NCBI GenBank assembly: GCA_000697475.1
Contig: JNEU01001093.1
Span: 23,560-87,559, forward strand
From: Lichtheimia corymbifera B2541
Lineage: Eukaryota > Mucoromycota > Mucoromycetes > Mucorales > Lichtheimiaceae
Direction of reading: 5' to 3'
DNA: 64,000 nt
The notes under the pieces were generated by a model. The model did not search any database. It had not been told where the DNA came from and saw only the letters and a list, made by a program, of their open reading frames with translations. The translations under genes were made by a program, and so were the position numbers. Positions 26,001 to 37,417 of this stretch are shown piece by piece. The number at the start of each line of letters is the position of its first letter. Position 1 is the stretch's first letter.

Positions 26001-26622
26001 GCATCTATCAATGACGCAAGACCAACGTGAGATGCTTCATCATCAAACGGAGTGTCAGCAATCCCTCGTCCACTTGCGGGATCTCTTAGTACACGCACCA
26101 AGCGAGCCAAGATTAAAGGGAACCTTTCCTGCAGCTGCCTATGATACCCTGCTCACAACATGCCAAAATATTATGGACAAGTTTGTTTCGCTTGGCATTG
26201 TCGTAGGCAAAAGAGAAACCCAGATTCATCTGGTACTTTTGGAAGCTAGCACCGAATACAAGGAAATGGTCGGCAACTCGCTATTGTATTTTTACGTTCT
26301 TGCATCAGCATTACAACTCAAAACACCTTTGCCGCCTTATTTACCCCCGGCAGAAAGAGCCCGCAAGCAGCTTATGCTCCAATTACAAGATACATCTTTG
26401 CATTCGGAAGGACATTACATGATTTACTATGCTTATCTGGTGCTCATGGAAGACGTGATCCGTGATCTTGATTCGGTAAATGATATAGCGTGTATTCAAG
26501 CATGTATGCTATGTGTTACTAATGATCGTTACGTCTAGCTGGGCAAGGTGATGAAGGACTTGTTTGGAGCACTGATACCAGATAACCAATGGGCAGAATA
26601 CTTTACAAGGCAAATCGCATAG
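23081..26622 (+). CDS. FUSC/aromatic-acid-exporter-like membrane protein (BRE4/DUF2421 type)
   Basis: About 1,070 residues over six or so exons (first exon 23081 to about 23491, second from 23555; last exon ends at TAG 26620-26622 after an intron at about 26476-26536). The layout is cytosolic tail with a poly-Asp run, a first block of about six membrane segments (from RVIKCSIAYLLGSLFTFVPTL), a long helical cytosolic domain (about 24.4-25.4 kb), then a second six-segment block (from about 25.4 kb) and a C-terminal helical domain. The motif AATVTVFFNPAKTIGGMVEA and the duplicated membrane blocks match fungal Brefeldin-A-sensitivity-related/FUSC proteins, related to bacterial aromatic acid exporters and plant ALMT. 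The family is thought to export organic anions or drugs; the substrate here is unknown. Asn/Thr/Asp tracts in the central loop look poorly conserved. Confidence 0.8.
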
Positions 26623-26839
26623 ATACCCCTCTTAGATATATCAAATCATCAATGACAATAATAGATACAGTGAATGCATTCAAGCAATTGATTGGTATTT
26701 TATAAACGAAGGAAATGCAATGATACGAATGTTGTATGATATCTATCTACATATAGCATATATAAGGAGGAGGTGGATGATGACTTGAAATAGTGGGGGT
26801 GATGATATAGGTAGTTATTGGGTACTGCTAAATATATAT

Positions 26840-27787
26840 TTACTTCATCCATCGATCACGAATGCTTGAAGTCCAAGCGGGAGCGCCTTCGAATCCATTG
26901 ATACCACGGCTGTAGTCATGGAAAGCCTTGTAGATTTCTTGCTGAGTGTTCATGACAAAGGGACCATATTGAACAATGGGTTCCTTGATAGGTTTGCCAG
27001 CGATGATGACAAAGTGGCAGTCATCGGTAAGAGCCTCGACAGGGATGAAGGTACCACCATTATCATCAAGAACAAGAGTATGATGAGCATCGGATTTGTG
27101 CTTGTCTGCGCCAAAGAGACCAGAGCCATTGATGGTGTAAATGAAACCAACATAATCCTTGGGGATGACTTGTTCGATGGATTTGCCCTTGGCCAACTTG
27201 ACATCAATAAACATGGTAGGTGTGCGAGTCATGACGGGGCTCTTGACACCATAGGATTCACCGGCGATGACCTTGATATTGACACCATCCTCAGGAGAAA
27301 CCTGTGTCACCTTGGAGGCAGGGAATTCTTGATAGTTGGGTTCAGCCATCTTGTCCTTGGATGAAAGGTTTACCCACAATTGCAGACCATGAGCACGGCT
27401 GTTGCTGGCAGGGATTTCAGCATGAACAATGCCCTTGGCAGCTGACATCCATTGAAGATCTCCGGGACCAATACGACCACTATGACCCTTGAAGTCTTCA
27501 TGCAAAAATTCGCCTTCGAGCATATAAGTCACTGTTTCAAAACCGCGATGGGGATGATCAGGGAAACCACCAGGAGCATGGACATCAAACTCATCGAGCA
27601 TAAGGAATGGATCCAAGTTGCGAAGCTGCATGCTGCCGATGCTACGGAAGACTACAATCATGATCATTAGTATACAAATAATACCCCCACACCATGAGAG
27701 AATGTACATACCACGAGCACCATCACCATCCATTTGTTCACGAGAAAGAACGGACTTGACAATCTTGCGTGCAATACGAGAAGCCAT
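26840..27787 (-). CDS. Pirin-like cupin protein
   Basis: Two exons (27787-27712 and 27651-26840) encode a two-cupin pirin. The first metal-binding motif is present (DHPHRGFETVTYMLEGE, two His) and so is the second (GDLQWMSAAKGIVHAE, His-x-Glu), so all four Fe ligands are conserved. Pirins are nuclear or cytosolic iron proteins acting as redox-sensitive cofactors or quercetinase-like dioxygenases. The start at 27787 gives MASRIARKIVKSVLSRE, an amphipathic basic N-terminus that could be a mitochondrial presequence; an upstream in-frame ATG at 27862 would add 25 residues. The 60-nt intron (27711-27652) has no stop and is a multiple of three, so intron retention would insert a hydrophobic stretch of 20 residues near the N-terminus. 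Confidence 0.92.
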   Translation of the reverse strand: MASRIARKIVKSVLSREQMDGDGARGMYILSWCGGIICILMIMIVVFRSIGSMQLRNLDPFLMLDEFDVHAPGGFPDHPHRGFETVTYMLEGEFLHEDFKGHSGRIGPGDLQWMSAAKGIVHAEIPASNSRAHGLQLWVNLSSKDKMAEPNYQEFPASKVTQVSPEDGVNIKVIAGESYGVKSPVMTRTPTMFIDVKLAKGKSIEQVIPKDYVGFIYTINGSGLFGADKHKSDAHHTLVLDDNGGTFIPVEALTDDCHFVIIAGKPIKEPIVQYGPFVMNTQQEIYKAFHDYSRGINGFEGAPAWTSSIRDRWMK

Positions 27788-28204
27788 TGTTGTTGTAGTT
27801 GATTTGCTTGGTAAAAAGATAAACTTTGTAAAGTTGATGCCAGGGCAAGGAAAGAACACCAAGTCCTTTTATACTCATCTGAAGCGGAGTTCAATAGCTG
27901 CCGTGCCTTTGTCAGTGATTACAAAGGCGCCGAGTGACCTGGTTTCAGGCGGTGCAACATGCTTACAAGCGGATGGGTAAGCGTTACTAATGACCAACAC
28001 GATCCATCGAGTACCATCTACCCCTACACCTGCTTACTAAATCACTCCATTCAAGTGCTCCATTGACGATGCTGGTGATTGTGGATAGAATAGTTCACCA
28101 AACGAGTGTGGGTGTGGGTGGGTGGGTGCGGCTGCATGATAAAATAGCGACATGACGACAAATAAACGGGCGTTGTCTTTCTTCTTTCCTTTTCCTTTAT
28201 CCAA
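27788..28204. other. Divergent promoter region between pirin and the next + gene
   Basis: A 417-bp spacer. A GT/GGGT-rich tract lies at about 28106-28128, and a pyrimidine-rich tract precedes the start at 28205. No gene is visible. Confidence 0.5.
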
Positions 28205-29604
28205 ATGCCTACTTGCGAGAACTCATCACAAACGGATCGATTTCGCTATTGCAGAGAACGGGAGATACACGTGACATTCAAGATACCTGCAGCACTGCGT
28301 CAACAAATCAAACAAAGCACATCCTTCAACACGTGCCCATTGTCATCTCTTCGTGCAACATGCATCGCAACAATTGAATATCCAAATTACACTAATGATG
28401 TCTTTTCCCTCGACAAGCTTGATGTTGTATTGGACAATGGTGCTCTCACTGTGGAGATATCCTTTTTCATCACACCCCCCCTGTTGCTGCTTCCTTTATG
28501 TGCATACGATCCTTAACTTTTTTCTTACTGTGGTTGCAGGATCAATGGATTAGATTATGTTGCCTCCATGTCATGGGCAGAGAGACCACTCAAGAATGTA
28601 AGTTTATGTGCATATCCACCTGCTATGCTTATCCACATTCGTTACATGTAGGCCATGAAACGAAGCGACTTCCGCTTGGAGAAGATATACACGTCAAACA
28701 AGCTTGGGAATGTTCAAGGCTAGTGATATTATGACTCATACGTTGCCAATGCATCATCTCCTGACAAAGGTTACGACTATAGGCTTTCTCTTTCATACCA
28801 CCCGATCCTCTGCGTCAGTGAGCACACCTCTTTCTTATATCCTCAAGCGAGCAGCACCTTATGCAACTCTTTCCACTATTCACCTGATGCTGGAATTCGA
28901 GGCAGACAATATCCTTTTAAAATGCTTTGTGAACAACAACAACAATACTGCTACGCTCCAGTCCTTGACTTTATATATCTTCTCTTTTACAGCCAAATCA
29001 ATTACAAGACCTGTTGCAATCACCACCCGATGCGTTTAGCGAATACCTTTCATCCGTCTTTAACCAAATCATTGGCCGGGATCTTTGTAAGCTCTATCCG
29101 CTTGTATTTTCATCAGAGTATGCCAAAGTAAGTGTCTATGATCACACACATTGCCCTATACGTATTCACCATCATCACCCTGATTAGCGTCTCGCTGAAA
29201 TTACATGCATGATTCCCACCATTGCTCGTTCGATCCAACGTGTTATTATGCGTGCCAACCATGATGGTGGACCACAACCCCTATGTACAACATCCCCCGC
29301 TGCACTTATTGCACGAGCCAATCTCCAAGCGATCGCTTCAGTGACACGGATCATGCGACCTACTTTTACTACCATGGATGATGATCCGGGGGCTGACATG
29401 AAAACTGATCTCATGATTGGGTTTTACCATTCCATCAAGCGAAACCTATTTATACAACGACATGCAAAAGTCAACAATACCTCCACAACAGATGACGATG
29501 ATCAGCAAGTTCCCATGTCCTATGAAGACGTAGCGGATGCTTGGATTGTACCAGATTCAGCTACAGACCACCCAGTAGACGATGACTTGTACATGTACTT
29601 GTAA
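28205..29604 (+). CDS. Protein of unknown function, multi-exon, splicing unresolved in the middle
   Basis: First exon (from ATG 28205) and last exon (about 29188-29604) are clear; the middle is not. The last intron (GTAAGT at about 29129, ending TTAG) joins SSEYAK to RLAEITCMIPTIARS. The preceding exon, from about 28992 after a TTTTACAG acceptor, reads PNQLQDLLQSPPDAFSEYL. Between 28470 and 28980 there are at least two introns, and three frames compete, so I do not give a joined protein. No domain or family motif is recognised. The C-terminal part is helical, then acidic, ending DDDLYMYL. The gene is called on open frames, splice signals and protein-like composition. Confidence 0.55.
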
Positions 29605-29639
29605 TACAATCTCCCTATTATACCACATTCTTGTCTGCG

Positions 29640-29675
29640 TTCATGTTGCGGGTGAAGGGTGAAGGGTGAAGGATT
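29640..29675. repeat. GGGTGAA tandem repeat in 3' flank
   Basis: Three direct GGGTGAA/GGGTGAAG copies lie between the converging gene ends. No function is apparent. Confidence 0.6.
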
Positions 29676-29795
29676 TATGATACCCACACACACAGAGAGA
29701 CTTTTTGTGTAGCTTATGGAACATTGTGCTTTTGCAGGATTGTATTAAGGATGATGGGTTGGGCATAATACTATATGATGATGGGTTGTGGGGTA

Positions 29796-31082
29796 TCAGA
29801 GGGATTCGACATGGACTTCAAATCGACCTTTTTTAAAGACAGTGCTGTTCCTTGATCGCATTTCTTGTACTATAGGTGGAATCAAGGCTTTGTATGTGGA
29901 ATCGGGTGAGGTGGCGACAATGGCTTCTTTTTCAGCATCATTTTTTGTGCATGAGAAAAAGTTATCCATGCCCCCTACATGAGGCTGACGCCAGAATGCA
30001 TTATCCCAAATGTGTGGTTTATGCGTTGTTCCAGTAGAGGGCGGTGGTGGTGGTGGTGGTGGTAAGGTGGTAGTCGTATCTGCTGTTGTTGTTTGATTGT
30101 ATTCATCGGATGATGAAAACCGAGAACCACGTTGCTCATCCACATACAAAGAGCTGTTGCTAATAGGATGATCTGTGTTGATGTTACGCGCTGTTGTTGC
30201 CGGTAATGATATGTCATTTGTCTCCTGCTCCTCCAGCATGTGCGCTAAGCTATCGCGACGATTGTAATCTCTTTCATCTTCGTGACAACAGCAAGGCTGA
30301 ACATTATTACTATCGCTATTACTGCTGCTTTCATCATCTGGTAGGATTCTTATACCAGCAATGTCGGCGAATTCTTTGGCTGTCAGGTCACCCGAGTGAG
30401 CTGTGATGTTGGAAGATGATATATAGGAGATATGAGAATAGTGTCGAATATGAGTTGCAGTTTTGCTACGGCGATGGTGTATTGCTGATGAAGAGGGATG
30501 ATGATGTATAGTGCTATTGTTATTTAAGCAACTGCTACCTCCAGGCATTTGAAGACTTGTTGTATGTCGATGTCCACTCCGATTGACTAGGATACTACGA
30601 CGTTGCTGCTCCTCCTCCTGGTAACATATAACACGTGGTGGTGGGTCATCATCATCATCCTCATCATCGTCTTCGCCGTCTTCATTATCCTTTGTGCGTT
30701 GATTGTTGTCAGCAAACAAGGGACGATGATCGGATCGTTTCCGTTGATGTTGTGTCTGATAGCGATATCGTTCAAAAAGGGCATCATTTTCAAATGCATT
30801 GGCTCCATTGCTGTTGTTTCTTTGGCGACCAAAAGTATCACGGTCAGTGTTACGAAAACAAGATTGTAAAATTGAGGTGATAGATGAACGTCGCCTGTGT
30901 TCACCCAAAGTGGTTGAGGAAGGTGACGATGATGAGACAAGTTTTGAAAAGATAGATTTGGGTTTTGATGATAAAAAAGAAGCTGCTGGTTCTTGAAAAG
31001 ATGGAACAAAATCGTGACCTGAAGTGGATGATCGTAAAGCACTTGACGAACGATTCCGCTTAATCGAAAAGACAATAGTCAT
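29796..31082 (-). CDS. Disordered Ser/Asn/Asp-rich protein with C-terminal KKGRFEV motif
   Basis: Intronless reading frame of 428 residues. The start at 31082 gives MTIVFSIKRNRSSS. Almost the whole protein is predicted disordered by eye: Ser/Arg-rich N-terminus, acidic D/E tract, His/Asn/Ser-rich centre, a poly-Pro stretch and a C-terminus with the more conserved-looking block EMRSRNSTVFKKGRFEVHV. The sequence RFEV fits the RFx[V/I] docking motif known for OSR1/SPAK-type kinases, and many basic-Ser sites precede it, but a functional link is inference. No catalytic domain is seen. It could be a cell-wall or polarity signalling scaffold; function unknown. Confidence 0.65.
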   Translation of the reverse strand: MTIVFSIKRNRSSSALRSSTSGHDFVPSFQEPAASFLSSKPKSIFSKLVSSSSPSSTTLGEHRRRSSITSILQSCFRNTDRDTFGRQRNNSNGANAFENDALFERYRYQTQHQRKRSDHRPLFADNNQRTKDNEDGEDDDEDDDDDPPPRVICYQEEEQQRRSILVNRSGHRHTTSLQMPGGSSCLNNNSTIHHHPSSSAIHHRRSKTATHIRHYSHISYISSSNITAHSGDLTAKEFADIAGIRILPDDESSSNSDSNNVQPCCCHEDERDYNRRDSLAHMLEEQETNDISLPATTARNINTDHPISNSSLYVDEQRGSRFSSSDEYNQTTTADTTTTLPPPPPPPPSTGTTHKPHIWDNAFWRQPHVGGMDNFFSCTKNDAEKEAIVATSPDSTYKALIPPIVQEMRSRNSTVFKKGRFEVHVESL

Positions 31083-32696
31083 AGGATAAAGGAGAGGAGG
31101 GGAAAGAAAAAAAAAAGAGAGAGAGAGAACAAGAGTAAGAAATGATATATACGGGAATTATCCTAGAACAGGAAAAAAGAAAGGGAAAAGAGGAAGATAA
31201 GCCAGTCTTCCCCTCTCACTCTGTCTCTCAGAGACTCTCCTCCTCCTCCTTTTCCCCAATCCCGTCTGGTGGTGGAAAAAACCCTGTTGGGAGACGCGCA
31301 CAGGGGTCATTCACTATATCTCCTTCCTTATTTACATTGTCACTGCAAGGAGCAGCACCACTGGCATTCAACTGCAGCACCACCACCCTTTGTAAAGTTT
31401 CACTATCTTCCTTTGCAATAGTCATAAAGCTATACATTCGCCATCCCATAGCGATCGCATTCACAATGGAAAGCACATTGTATTGAGGGGTCGAAAGAAA
31501 TAAGAATTTTAATGATATCAACACATGACCAAATGAGAAAGGGCCCAGGAATGGGGGTTTGGTTGTTGGGTGTGGGTGGGATGGGAGAACAGGGACCTGA
31601 GACATCAGGCATCACTACTGGTTTAATAAGTACATCACCTCATGGGCTTCATTCTTAACCTAATTATTAAAGCATCCAATATCGTAATGTCAAGCTCTTC
31701 TTTCAATGCATCCATATGCCAGCAAACGCGTGTTGAAGCCGACTCTGAAACGGCGGCTGAGTACGCGTGGCTGTAATACTCATGCAACCCAGCAATATAT
31801 TCATGCGCCGTGATTACCCCAGGTAACATGCTGGGTACTTGAAACTGCAGGGTCAACTATCAATGGCTAACTGCATGAGAAAACAGCACAGCTGATATTT
31901 ATATCCGTTTAGCCATGCAAATTGTAACACCTTATTACAATGCAGAGATGGGATGATGGTCAGTGCTTGTTGTTCTCTATTAGGGTATCGGGATACTATT
32001 ACGTAACTTGTACAAGCTACTCTTTTTTCTGCCACATGCATGTCATTCACCACTTTACCAAGTAGTTATCCGTATCAGGTAGTTATCCTGCATTAAAAAA
32101 GTACAGGAGCAACACGCTGCAAAAGCATGAGAACGCGTAAGATCTAGAACCACTGATAAGGACCATCACGGATCCCTCTGTCTGAGTATGGATCATCATT
32201 GTCTAACGTAATCAATGAAATGCAGCAAACATTTTTTCGATCACTAGAGTACCACCCATGATGCCTTTACAATGGATCTTTGACATGAGCTACTTAATTT
32301 AATGGGGCTACACAACGCTGCGTATAATAGCACAAAAGCCACGCCTCCTTTAATAAGCAAATGACTCCCACCATTCGAAGCTTGTTGTATCACCATCAAA
32401 GAGATATTATAGTACTTTATGATCAGAATGAGCATTTTTGGCCGTTCACTTTTTGTTTCTGGCCAAAATGTCGCAAGCACCACATAAATGGCATTAATCT
32501 TTCGACATATGATATTGGAGCAACACGGCATTGGTTTATCCTACAAACCGGTAAAAAGTCGCTGATCACCGTTCAAGATGTTACACATGTTGCCCACGTA
32601 TGCTACTCATTTTACCCGTGCGCTTTATACAACAAGTGATTGTGTCCTATTTCTTGATTTTCTTTTTCTTCTCGCTTTCCTTTCTTTTCCCTTTTT
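31083..32696. other. Divergent intergenic region
   Basis: About 1.6 kb between divergent genes. It begins with purine-rich (A)n(GA)n sequence at 31095-31130. At 31635-31856 both strands have protein-like short frames, so neither is called. AT-rich for the rest. Confidence 0.4.
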
Positions 32697-33292
32697 ATGT
32701 CGAATACGAATAATGCCATCACTCAATGCCCACACCAAGACACGCCACTTTCTTCTACTACTCTATCCATAACTAACACTAGCACAGAACCCTTTCCTCA
32801 ACAACGATTATACATGTTAACCCGACAGCCCTTAACTGCACGTAATCTTGCGTTACATACGTCTCTGGTATGGCAAGCAGTAGTAATAGTAGCAGATTGC
32901 ATATACCATTTATAAATTGACCTCCTTTGGAAAAGAATCCTTCGACATGTCAAAACCGTGTTGAACGTGCGTTACAATTTATTGATCGGCAAAGCTATCT
33001 TGCTCGTATGGAGCGCCAGCTGCAAAATGATCTACGACAAGAAAGACGTCAAGTCCGCCAAGAGCATCATAAAGCTCGCAGTAAAACCAGCCCCAGTCTC
33101 CATACCACCACCGCCCACTCCTCTTGCTCTTCTTCCATTGAGCTACCACCGACCAAGATCCATCGCATTATAAGCCGTTTAAGCCATCCTTTCCATTCTC
33201 GTGGAACTTTTTTAGAAGCTAGCAGCGGTATCTCCTCATCCTCATCCTCTTCCCCAACATTAATAGCTATTGGCTACCATGAATGTATTTGA
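32697..33292 (+). CDS. Small basic protein of unknown function
   Basis: Two exons in phase 0, 32697-32867 and 32936-33292, joined by a 68-nt GTATGG...AAAAG intron, give 175 residues. The first exon is Thr/Ser/Pro-rich. The second starts with NPSTCQNRVERALQFIDRQS and continues as a charged helix (MERQLQNDLRQERRQVRQEH) that could form a coiled coil, followed by a Ser-rich tail. No family is recognised. The coding case rests on splice signals, exact frame and composition, so it is moderate. Confidence 0.55.
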
Positions 33293-33441
33293 TACCAAGA
33301 AAAATGACAGTTGTTGTTTATATAGGGTTGAAGTGAAAGAGAATATACAAAAAGCGTAATCAATGAACGATTTTGAAATGAGTCATATCGATGGTGAATC
33401 GAGTCATGTGAGAGAGGTGGTGGATGTAATGTCAAATCAGC

Positions 33442-34275
33442 TCAGCGTGCCTTGTCTGCAATAGGATTGGCATGAATAGTGACACTGCGAATGCGTACTT
33501 CTTGAATAGGTCGATGTTTCTCATCCACAGGAATCTTTTCAATGGCATCCAAAGTAGAATCCGCGCCATCAATCACCCTAGAACAATACCGTTCATGAAT
33601 GATACTTTTTCCCCAAGAAGAAACGCCTCTCATCATCCATGATACTTACTTGCCGAACACAGTATATTTGGTATCGAGATGGGGATGTTTGGCATAAGTG
33701 ATGAAGAATTGAGAACCGTTGGTGTTAGGACCAGAGTTTGCCATGGATAGAATTCCTCGTGCATTATGCTATGGTACCAAAAGTTAACTACTTTGATCCC
33801 CCATCTTTGTACCTTTTTTTCTTGTTACCTTGAGCGTTGACCGGATCTCATCGTTGAATTTGCGACCCCAGATAGAGTTACCACCTTTGCCAGTGCCTGT
33901 CGGATCACCAGTCTAGAAAGAAAGAGAATGTGTCAAGGGCGCGTCGTTGTAGCTTAAGCATATTGCCACCATGGTCTTCACCCACTCTCACTGGACATCC
34001 ACTTTACCTGCACCATAAAGCCTCCAATGTTGCGATGGAATAGATTGTTGTCATAATAGCCACTAGCGCAGAGTGCGAGAAAGTTCTTGAATGCCACTCC
34101 ATTAGCGATCCAAGATGACACGAGAGTATGGGAACAAGCAAGCTTACCTCGGCTGTCGTGGGAACAGCTTCACAAAACACCTCTACTTTGAGATCACCGA
34201 GATCTGTATGCAGCGTTACTGACTAAGAAGCAATGAGAACCAAGCTCACAATTATCGGCATTGGGTATTTACCAT
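33442..34275 (-). CDS. PPIL3: Peptidyl-prolyl cis-trans isomerase, PPIL3-type cyclophilin
   Basis: Several exons encode a single cyclophilin domain of about 160 residues that matches PPIL3: [19 protein letters not shown], then [20 protein letters not shown] with the catalytic Arg, [33 protein letters not shown] and the diagnostic end [12 protein letters not shown]3 cyclophilins are spliceosome-associated prolyl isomerases. The most unusual point is the start: the first exon would consist of just the ATG (34275-34273), immediately followed by an intron GTAAAT...CTTAG and then TCAGTAACGCTG (Ser-Val-Thr-Leu). The protein lines up with the family's N-terminus (MSVTLHTD) only with this splice. The last exon contains the stop at 33442-33444. 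Confidence 0.92.
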
Positions 34276-35454
34276 GAATAGGAGGAAGAGCCGCGCGCGC
34301 TTAAAGTCTTGGAACAACTCACAGCATTTTTATTTACTATCTGAAACCCATTCCACTACTACTGCTATTGCTATCACTATTACAATTGCTATGATACTAT
34401 AGAAACCATCATGAATAAACGCCATCTATCTATTCTCATAGTTAGCATACATGTCAAATAAACGATACGTATTACTATTGCTCAATGCCGTGCTCAGAGA
34501 GAAGATTGAATCTTCAGAAAAGGCCCAATTGGCGCTTTCGGTAGAATAAAGTTGATACATATTGATTGTGTTTTCATCATAGCACGTATACAAAGAGCAA
34601 ACACTGAATGCAACTTACCCATTAAAGCAAGATAAAGGAAAGAAAGAGCTGTGGTGCATCAGCAGGCGACACGTTGCTCCCCTTTTTGCAGAGCGACCGA
34701 GTGGCTTACATCCCCGACAATGGTGGGATTGTTGCGTACAGCATAGTGCGTATGTAAAATGATGCTTGCTCCAATGATCTAGAATATACATCCAACAAGC
34801 TGTATAGCTAACTGAATCCGTTGCATTGATTATCCTTTGGCAAATCGTCAGAAAAGAACAATCAGACAAAGATCAAGAAATATGGGTCATTGTAGTAGGA
34901 GCAGACAATGAAGATGTCCTTTGATATAGATACTACCTATGATAGGGGAAAACGACTCACATTAGCTTGATTAGGATTCTACCATATACTCCATCAGCCC
35001 AGATCTTCTAAGTATATGACGCTATAACTATGGCCATGTATCATTTAAATCATTGCCTTCGGGTCAATCTTGCAAGATAGGATGTCTCTTTACTCATGAA
35101 TTTTGCATACTACTACTACCACCACTACATTGCCATATGAGACTGCATTCTACATACTACAATGTGGACTATGTAGCCATATGCATCGCCCATTCTATGA
35201 TAGCATCGGATATATCTTGAAATAACGGCAAAGGAGGATCACACCCGCAAGCTAAGAACCAGTGTAGCTCACCTATACATATATAAAGCTCCTCCACCTC
35301 ATTATAATGAAGGATAATGATTCACTCTATTAGTAGGTTATATGAAAGCGGTTCTGTTCTTGTACCTGCGGGAGATCACGTGCTTGGTGAATGGGATTTT
35401 CGGATACTGGGCTTGTTCAAGTCAACTGTATTTTCTTTGTTTCCAGCTCCTCCA
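34276..35454. other. Intergenic/promoter region upstream of TRM5
   Basis: About 1.2 kb between divergent PPIL3 and TRM5. A minus-strand frame at 34615-34869 has no recognisable features. An in-frame extension of TRM5 from ATG 35317 lies at its end and might be a 5' leader or an organellar presequence. Nothing else is seen. Confidence 0.4.
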
Positions 35455-37417
35455 ATGACAGCATTCGTTCCTCCAGCCCACCATGGCATGACAGTGCTCA
35501 ATCGCGAAGCTTTCAAAAAGACAATTCAGACACTGGGCGTGCGTGTGCCTGCTCGACAAGTTAATGTTGTAATGAAGGGCCTCATGGGGTAAGCAACCCA
35601 CCGCGTACATTGATCGATCTCCCTTGTAACGCAGGTAGAATAGACAATTGCTCAACCAACCACGCCTACGCAATGTTGTCGACGATCCTCAAGGAAAAGA
35701 AACCAAACTGCTCCTTTTAAAGCAAGAGGTGCTTCAACCTGAAGGTTAGTGTACCATTTCTCTCCTCCCCCCCAACCGTTGTAGCATAGCAACCAGCATT
35801 GAACGATATATTTAGATGTATCCAAGTTACCAGAGCCAGCTAGAAAACTCATTGAAGAACATGGTGTTGGTTTCTCTACATTTGATGTTGACGTTGACTA
35901 CAATTACTGGACTGCAGGTGAGCGAGGAACCGAAAATAGAAAGGTGGATCAATGTGTGATTGACAATGCATCAAGAACAAATCTTCGAGGCTGTACTTCC
36001 CGCCGGTTCTGACGCCACCCCTGGATCCTATACTCAAGTAGGACATATTGGTAATTTCATTTGGGATCAAGGATGGCTTCATCATGCTTACGTATCATTA
36101 TAGCACATATGAATCTGAAGGAAGAATACTATCCCTGGAAACAGCTTATTGGCCAGGTTATTTTGGACGTGAGTTTGTTCACACGTATGCTTCTTGGATT
36201 GGAATGTGCTTAGTTCTTTTTACGTAGAAAAACAAAAATATCACGAGCGTTGTCAACAAGACCAACAACATTGATACCACCTTCCGGTTTTTCAAGATGG
36301 AAGTACTTGCAGGCGAGGATAATATGGTTGCGCAAGTGGTAAGGAGATTACATTGGGGTCAAGTGTATGGACACACGTATGCTCATACAGAGCAATTTAG
36401 AAAGAGAGTGGGTGTCGATTCAAGTTTGATTTCTCCAAAGTCTACTGGAATTCTCGGTTGCACACGGAGCACGACCGATTGGTACAAACCTTCAAACGCG
36501 GAGAATACGTCTGTGAGTTGTGGCAATTGCTACATAACACGTGGTGACTGAGAATATGCTGTTTAGGTGACGTTTTTGCTGGTGTCGGTCCGTTCGCATT
36601 GCCAGCAGCTAAAAAGGGGGCCATTGTCTACGCTAACGACCTCAATCCCGTTTCTTTTGAATGGCTGAATGAAAATGTCAAATTGAATAAGGTACGTGTT
36701 TACAAATATCCACCAATGGAAGCTGTCTATTGACATTGGGATTGCTTAGATCAAGAGTGGCATTCATACCTACAACTTGGATGGTCGTGAATTTATCCGG
36801 AAAGCGGTGCAAGATTTACAAGCTACAGCAAATAGTGATACGGAATGGAAGACTTTTGATCACTTTGTTATGAACCTTCCAGCAACGGCTATTGAATTCC
36901 TAGGTAACATGGGGGAGGAGAACAGAGAATTGTAATCGTGCTGCGGGCGCTCGTGCGTTGCATTTTAGCGCGGGGGAAAGTGTGTGACCTTGTGTTCTAA
37001 ACCAAAGATGTTTGTTTGCGTGGTAGATGCGTTTCGTGGATTGTATCGGGAGCACAAGCACAGATTTGATGCGGCACCTACGGCTAAGCTTCCCATGATC
37101 CACTGTCACTGTTTCACAAAGAGCCCGGAACCGGCCAACGATATCTACGAGGTAAGAAGAAAGAGAGAGTGTGTGTGTGGTGATGAGTGGGTTACCCAGA
37201 TAAAAAATCAACTCGTCATGGGAATTTTCTTATTCTGTAGAGAGTCAGTCAAGTGATAGGCTCAAGCGTTGACCGTACAACAAGCAAATTGCACTTGGTC
37301 CGTAACGTTGCTCCCAAGAAAGATATGTATTGTCTATCATTCCCTCTCAATCCAGAGATCGCCTTTGCAGCAACAGCAGCAACAACGTCTACATCATCAT
37401 CCTCATCATCCTGGTAA
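35455..37417 (+). CDS. TRM5: tRNA (guanine37-N1)-methyltransferase Trm5
   Basis: About ten short exons encode the SAM-dependent enzyme that makes m1G37 in tRNAs and prevents +1 frameshifting. Recognised segments are [41 protein letters not shown] (the D2 region), [15 protein letters not shown], the SAM-binding motif [19 protein letters not shown], the [18 protein letters not shown] motif and the catalytic-site [16 protein letters not shown] (NLPA). The last exon ends at TAA 37415-37417 after a Ser run. The start at 35455 matches cytosolic enzymes; the frame is open upstream to ATG 35317 (adding 46 residues), which may provide a mitochondrial form as in yeast Trm5. Exon borders in the middle are approximate. 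Confidence 0.92.

Noticed and set aside
31635..31856. Small minus-strand gene (ending RLRMKPMR)
   Set aside because: Both strands have comparably protein-like short frames here, so no strand can be chosen.
34615..34869. tRNA-like or coding signal in the PPIL3-TRM5 spacer
   Set aside because: No A-box/B-box pair or cloverleaf was found, and the overlapping minus-strand frame has no recognisable features.
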